Shown here: one piece after another, positions 60,582 through 64,000 of the stretch
Numbering within the stretch: the stretch's first letter is position 1
Layout: every line of letters begins with the position of its first letter
NCBI GenBank assembly: GCA_023369685.1
Contig: SACZ01000007.1
Coordinates: forward strand, 124,001-188,000
Length of the DNA: 64,000 nucleotides
Direction of reading: 5' to 3'
From: Prolixibacteraceae bacterium JC049
GTDB taxonomy: Bacteria > Bacteroidota > Bacteroidia > Bacteroidales > Prolixibacteraceae
Notes under the pieces: model-generated
What the model saw: only the letters and a program-made list of their open reading frames with translations
The model's database searches: none
What the model was told of the DNA's origin: nothing
Translations under genes and position numbers: made by a program

Positions 60582-61709
60582 ATGAATCTTCTTAAACTCT
60601 CAAAACTCAGAACAGCATCAAAAGACAATAAGTTTATTGGTGGGTTTGTACATGAAATGTATGCTATCCTTATTGGTATTGGATTGGGTAATGTTATTTT
60701 TATTCAACAAATAAACCTGAGTAGTATTTTTGAAATTGGAATGGCATTATTTGTCACCGGAGTCATTCTGCTTTATTGGTGGGATTGGACAGAGTACATT
60801 GCCGAGAATGTTGTTTCAACAAAACGAGAGTTTATAATTGATTTTCTGATTCTAATAACGCTAGAACTCTTCTTCCTCTTTTTTACTCACCCCATAAAGT
60901 TATCCTTTGCTTTCATTCTATTGGGTATTTGGGATTTATTTTGGGTTTTCAATTATATCTCGGAAAACAATGGGGAATTTGTAGCCGATAACAGAAGATG
61001 GTTGTTCGAGAAACTGGGAGCAATTTCATTATATGGTATTAGTTTTGCAATCAACTACTTTGTTCTTGCCAATTTTGATCGAATATGGGGAGGACTATTG
61101 ATTATTCTCACTTTTACAATAGTAAGAAACCTTAGCTTTAAACAAGTTAAAAAGTCGATGACCTATATGATGGTTAAGGCTGTAGAAAATGAATACGATG
61201 ACATCGTAAAGATAAATAACAGCTATTTAGGAGCTGAAAATAGCGATGCATTTATCATTATTCCATTGACCATTGAAGCCATTAAAGAGAATGTTTCAAA
61301 TGGACATATATACTATGTCATGCGTTTTAAGGGCAAAGAAGATATTTTAGGTTTTGTAGAGATAGCTCCAACCGTTGGAGACGATGTGCTTAGAAAGGTA
61401 AAATGGAGCAGCGATGATATCAGAGAAGAGTTCGAAGTAGACAATGAAAATCTAATGTATATAGAGAAAATTGTAGTCAACAAGGATTATTCCAGTAAAG
61501 GTGTAGGTAAAGCCATTTATAGCAGGTTATTTACCAAACATCCTTCTGTTTCATTCTACTCATTTGTAATGAGTAAGCCATATACCAATCAGCGTTCCAT
61601 ACTATTTCATGAGAAAAATAACTTTACAGAAGGAGGAACATTTTACGCTGATAACTTTGCTGGATTTGAAAACTATGAGAGTAAACTATTCTTTATAAAG
61701 AAAGACTAG
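60582..61709 (+). CDS. Multi-pass membrane protein fused to a GNAT-like acetyltransferase domain
   Basis: A 375-residue protein. Residues 20-195 contain about six membrane segments (LIGIGLGNVIFIQ, MALFVTGVILLYWW, FIIDFLILITLELFFLFF, FAFILLGIWDLFWVF, and two more). Residues 200-375 look like a GNAT N-acetyltransferase: FVEIAPTVG, then MYIEKIVVNKDYSSKGVGKAIYSRL with the acetyl-CoA loop pattern near 320. Probably the enzyme faces the cytoplasm and modifies a membrane or amine substrate. It converges on ablB, another acetyltransferase, with a shared terminator. Confidence 0.75.
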   Translation: MNLLKLSKLRTASKDNKFIGGFVHEMYAILIGIGLGNVIFIQQINLSSIFEIGMALFVTGVILLYWWDWTEYIAENVVSTKREFIIDFLILITLELFFLFFTHPIKLSFAFILLGIWDLFWVFNYISENNGEFVADNRRWLFEKLGAISLYGISFAINYFVLANFDRIWGGLLIILTFTIVRNLSFKQVKKSMTYMMVKAVENEYDDIVKINNSYLGAENSDAFIIIPLTIEAIKENVSNGHIYYVMRFKGKEDILGFVEIAPTVGDDVLRKVKWSSDDIREEFEVDNENLMYIEKIVVNKDYSSKGVGKAIYSRLFTKHPSVSFYSFVMSKPYTNQRSILFHEKNNFTEGGTFYADNFAGFENYESKLFFIKKD

Positions 61710-61731
61710 AACAATTAATATTCTAGTCTTT
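61701..61731. terminator. Bidirectional terminator
   Basis: AAAGACTAGAA / TTCTAGTCTTT around a 9-nt AT-rich loop, overlapping the end of the membrane-GNAT gene and just beyond the stop of ablB. It serves both convergent genes. Confidence 0.85.
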
Positions 61732-62551
61732 TGTAAAGCACATTCATACTTTCTATTTTTCCACTAATCTGCGTATTGTTAATCAGTGTTCCTGTGTACT
61801 TATAATCATTTCTCAGAAATGTTTTCGTCATAGAAACTGAATTCAATCGTGCGATGGTATAAAGTGTTTTTATCCCCTGCGTTCTCATTTCTTGCTCCAT
61901 CTCTTTTAACAGAATAGAAGAAAAGTTGTGCCCGGCATATTCTGGCAATGTTGCAAAATCTGTCATCTCTGCATTTTCGTATTCAAAATCGATTTCAGAA
62001 GAAGCTAAAGCAACTAGTTTGCCATCAATTTGAATGCCATAATATTGAAGGTTATCTTGCATTGTTTCCTTTATAAACTCAGGCGAATGGATAGGAAAAG
62101 GATAGCTTGCGAACACCTTCTTATAGATTTCTGCCATTTCTATGGCATCATCTTCTTCTAATCGCTTTATTGAGTATTTATGGGAATCGAGATCTAATGC
62201 CTGAGGTTTATTTTCTAACAGTTTTTGTAAGCACTTGAATGATTTTTCCTCAATATTTTCTCGCCTACTCTTATGAATGTATTTGCATACAAAAAAAGCC
62301 TCTTCTTTATGGTTATAAAAACCAGGAATAAATGCTTCCATTACAAAACCATGAGCAAAAAATACCGGAGCATAACACTTGGGAACCTTACAAAATAGTT
62401 TTGAGTAATCATGCTTATCAACAAGTTCATTCAACTTTTCATGAATAAGATCTATATCATTAAAGTTTAACTTCATTAAATAAACCCGATCATTCAACTT
62501 ACCATGCTGAATTATAGAACCTTCTCCTACGTGCTCAATTGTATCGTACAT
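61715..62551 (-). CDS. ablB: Beta-lysine N-acetyltransferase AblB
   Basis: A 278-residue protein typical of AblB: an N-terminal half with KVPKCYAPVFFAHGFVMEAFIPGFYNHKEEAFFVCKY, and a C-terminal GNAT domain (LEEDDAIEMAEIYKKVFASYPFPI, AEMTDFATLPEYAGHNFSSILL). It acetylates beta-lysine to N-epsilon-acetyl-beta-lysine, an osmolyte of salt-tolerant bacteria and archaea. The usual partner, lysine 2,3-aminomutase (ablA), is not adjacent on either side within the window. Confidence 0.85.
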   Translation of the reverse strand: MYDTIEHVGEGSIIQHGKLNDRVYLMKLNFNDIDLIHEKLNELVDKHDYSKLFCKVPKCYAPVFFAHGFVMEAFIPGFYNHKEEAFFVCKYIHKSRRENIEEKSFKCLQKLLENKPQALDLDSHKYSIKRLEEDDAIEMAEIYKKVFASYPFPIHSPEFIKETMQDNLQYYGIQIDGKLVALASSEIDFEYENAEMTDFATLPEYAGHNFSSILLKEMEQEMRTQGIKTLYTIARLNSVSMTKTFLRNDYKYTGTLINNTQISGKIESMNVLYKRLEY

Positions 62552-62951
62552 TTTCCTTTAATTATTTCTATTATATCAAATCATAAATTAAACGAATTAT
62601 TACTACAAAATCAACACGAAAAGACCTCTCCTTTGTAGTTATAATTATAAAAGTTGTTTTCTATTTGAAGCAAAACCTACACTAACATAACCTCTTCATT
62701 CCATCGATGAAATGTTAAAATCAGTATACCATCAGATTCATTTCATTTTATATCGAACAATTCCCTACATAACGTATAATCTTCTTTTAAAAAGAGGAAA
62801 ACCACACACACAGTTGTGCGCTTTTCCAACATTAATATTTCCTAAAATTTAGGCTCTCTATTATTTTACTTTTTTTTCTTGCAATATAAACCTCTGAATT
62901 GCAACTAGATTCTACGCCTTTCATCGTCCAACTTTAATTTCCAATTACGTT

Positions 62952-62967
62952 TTGGCACATCAATTGC
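62952..62967 (+). promoter_or_regulatory. Sigma-54 promoter of gvpA
   Basis: TTGGCAC (62952-62958), 5 nt, TTGC (62964-62967): the GG and GC of the -24/-12 elements are separated by the required 10 nt. The predicted start would be near 62979, leaving a leader of about 65 nt with a small CCTGT/ACAGG hairpin before the ATG. Gas vesicle expression would then need an enhancer-binding activator. The remaining 62552-62951 has no gene. Confidence 0.85.
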
Positions 62968-63045
62968 CTAAACAAGCAGCATTAAGGTAAACCTGTCCCT
63001 TATTCAAGAACAGGAATTTTTATTCACCATTTAAAATTTAGAAAA

Positions 63046-63252
63046 ATGGCAGTAGAAAAAACAATTGGTTCATCGAGCCTAGTAGAAGTAGTAGATCGTA
63101 TCCTTGACAAAGGAGTAGTAGTTGACGCATGGGTAAGAGTATCTCTAGTAGGTATCGAATTATTGGCCATTGAAGCAAGAGTGGTTGTAGCATCGGTAGA
63201 AACGTATTTGAAATATGCCGAAGCAATTGGATTAACAGCAAAAGCAGCCTAA
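63046..63252 (+). CDS. gvpA: Gas vesicle structural protein GvpA
   Basis: A 68-residue protein nearly identical in pattern to GvpA across phyla: [40 protein letters not shown] and [18 protein letters not shown]. It polymerises into the ribs of the hollow protein shell that gives cells buoyancy. Usual length. It is first behind a sigma-54 promoter, with a coiled-coil gene 122 nt downstream; the other gvp genes are presumably to the right of the window. Confidence 0.97.
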   Translation: MAVEKTIGSSSLVEVVDRILDKGVVVDAWVRVSLVGIELLAIEARVVVASVETYLKYAEAIGLTAKAA

Positions 63253-63270
63253 TGCTACCTGATTAATCAA

Positions 63271-63340
63271 ATGGTTTCTTGCTAAAACATCCTCTTTTCT
63301 GTTTAGGATAGAGCATGATTTGCCAAGAGCCTTAAACCAT
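63271..63340 (+). promoter_or_regulatory. Possible mRNA hairpin between gvpA and the next gene
   Basis: ATGGTTT (63271-63277) pairs with AAACCAT (63334-63340), and CTAAAAC with GTTTAG inside. There is no T run, so it is not a standard terminator. It could stabilise or partly separate the abundant gvpA message from downstream genes. Confidence 0.35.
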
Positions 63341-63374
63341 GTCTGTACTGTGTAAAAAGTCTAAAATGCTGTAA

Positions 63375-63983
63375 ATGGAAACATTGTCCATCAATAATTT
63401 AAACGAATTCATTGATAAACTCATTGGCTCATATGAATCCAGAATAAGTAGTATGCAGAAGGTGTTTGATCAGTCTGAGCATATCACTGAGTCTTCTTTC
63501 GATCTACTTCGAAATTTCAGTAATTCACTGAACAACTATAGAAAGCAAAGAAGAGAAATGAGTTTACAATTACGAGAAAATCTGGCACAAAAAGGTTCAT
63601 TACGAAGAAAAGATTACGACCAGATAATGCAACCTGTTTTGAATTGCCTTCATGAAAAAGAGGAGGCAACAGAACTATACTTTACCCAATTTATTGAAGA
63701 ACAAAAACGATTAATGCGTTCGCTGAAAAAAGGTATTTTGGAAATAAAAAACAATTTACCAGAAAACAGTTCTATAAAAATAAACTCATTCCGCACAGAA
63801 ATAAGTCAAGTTTCACAAGAGCTGGAATTGAAAAAAAAGCAGGCAATTCAACACTTTAATGATTTTCAACAGATTCACCAAAAAACCATAGAAACATTAA
63901 AAGAACTTCTTAAAAAAGAAGAACATATTGCCATCAAGGAAGTCAAACTAATGCATAGTAAGATAATTAACAAAGTAATTTAA
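63375..63983 (+). CDS. Coiled-coil protein of the gas vesicle cluster
   Basis: A 202-residue, highly charged protein that is helical throughout, with long coiled coils (NNYRKQRREMSLQLRENLA, EEATELYFTQFIEEQKRLM, SQELELKKKQAIQHFNDF). No membrane segment. It does not match GvpF/L, GvpN, GvpG, GvpJ/K or GvpS by eye. Position directly after gvpA on the same strand suggests a vesicle assembly or clustering role; this is inference. The frame ends at TAA 63981-63983, close to the window edge. Confidence 0.75.
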   Translation: METLSINNLNEFIDKLIGSYESRISSMQKVFDQSEHITESSFDLLRNFSNSLNNYRKQRREMSLQLRENLAQKGSLRRKDYDQIMQPVLNCLHEKEEATELYFTQFIEEQKRLMRSLKKGILEIKNNLPENSSIKINSFRTEISQVSQELELKKKQAIQHFNDFQQIHQKTIETLKELLKKEEHIAIKEVKLMHSKIINKVI

Positions 63984-64000
63984 TTCTCTTGGCAGCCAGT

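Noticed and set aside
63038-63241. Antisense frame across gvpA
   Set aside because: It is a shadow of the strongly conserved gvpA codons on the opposite strand.
1-64000. CRISPR array, tRNA, rRNA or intact insertion sequence
   Set aside because: No regularly spaced short repeats, no cloverleaf with a CCA-type end, no rRNA core strings and no transposase frame were seen on either strand.

Overview
The window comes from a marine, anaerobic or facultative member of the Bacteroidota, most likely Marinilabiliales (Marinifilaceae-like). The evidence is low GC content, a secreted peptidase with a type IX secretion C-terminal tail, many lipoproteins, few Shine-Dalgarno sites, promoters with the TAnnTTTG box, two sulfatases and a GH29-like glycosidase, B12-linked methylmalonyl-CoA carboxylase genes, a beta-lysine acetyltransferase, and a gas vesicle gene at the right edge. 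The genus is an inference.

Layout. 1-5.4 kb is accessory DNA: the tail of an unknown gene overlaps a reverse transcriptase-HD fusion (probable phage defence), followed by a truncated group II intron and two copies of a 330-bp repeat. 5.4-12.8 kb holds an M61 peptidase, an erythromycin esterase-like/CarboxypepD fusion, a short MutS-like ATPase, a YdeI/OmdA protein and a DUF4279 protein. 12.8-14.6 kb is an AraC regulator with an AhpD-like protein and a thioredoxin. 15-33 kb is scavenging and surface biology: two sulfatases, lipoproteins, a TPR protein, a CHASE3 histidine kinase, a T9SS subtilase, a PhoD-like phosphatase, a nuclease/phosphodiesterase fused to a jacalin lectin, and a fucosidase-like enzyme. 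A decayed copy of one lipoprotein gene lies among them.

34.3-44.4 kb is a coherent respiratory island on the minus strand: molybdenum cofactor synthesis (MobB-like, MoeA, MoaA, MoaC, MOSC-MogA) behind a leader that looks like a Moco riboswitch, then a rhodanese-like protein, a YeeE/YedE pair and a three-subunit polysulfide/thiosulfate reductase. The first block makes the cofactor, the last uses it, and the middle genes probably move sulfur. 44.6-47.0 kb is a cysteine-rich metal-stress operon: ECF sigma factor, MerT-like protein, YraQ-type permease and a 53-aa Cys-rich peptide.

47.1-51.3 kb is housekeeping (aminopeptidase P, NUDIX, esterase, LysE). 51.6-54.8 kb is a B12 ABC importer under a clear cobalamin riboswitch. 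It is divergent from 55.3-59.0 kb, the carboxyltransferase, biotin carboxylase and biotin carrier of a methylmalonyl/propionyl-CoA carboxylase; the two may be linked because methylmalonyl-CoA metabolism needs B12. 59-62.5 kb has a pair of paralogous membrane proteins around a DUF3781 gene, a membrane-GNAT fusion and ablB. 63 kb to the end is the start of a gas vesicle cluster: gvpA behind a textbook sigma-54 promoter, then a coiled-coil protein.

The most interesting items are the RT-HD unit, the sigma-54 promoter of gvpA, the Cys-rich ECF operon, and an identically spaced extended promoter shared by three unrelated secreted-protein genes. No rRNA, tRNA, CRISPR array or intact insertion sequence was seen.
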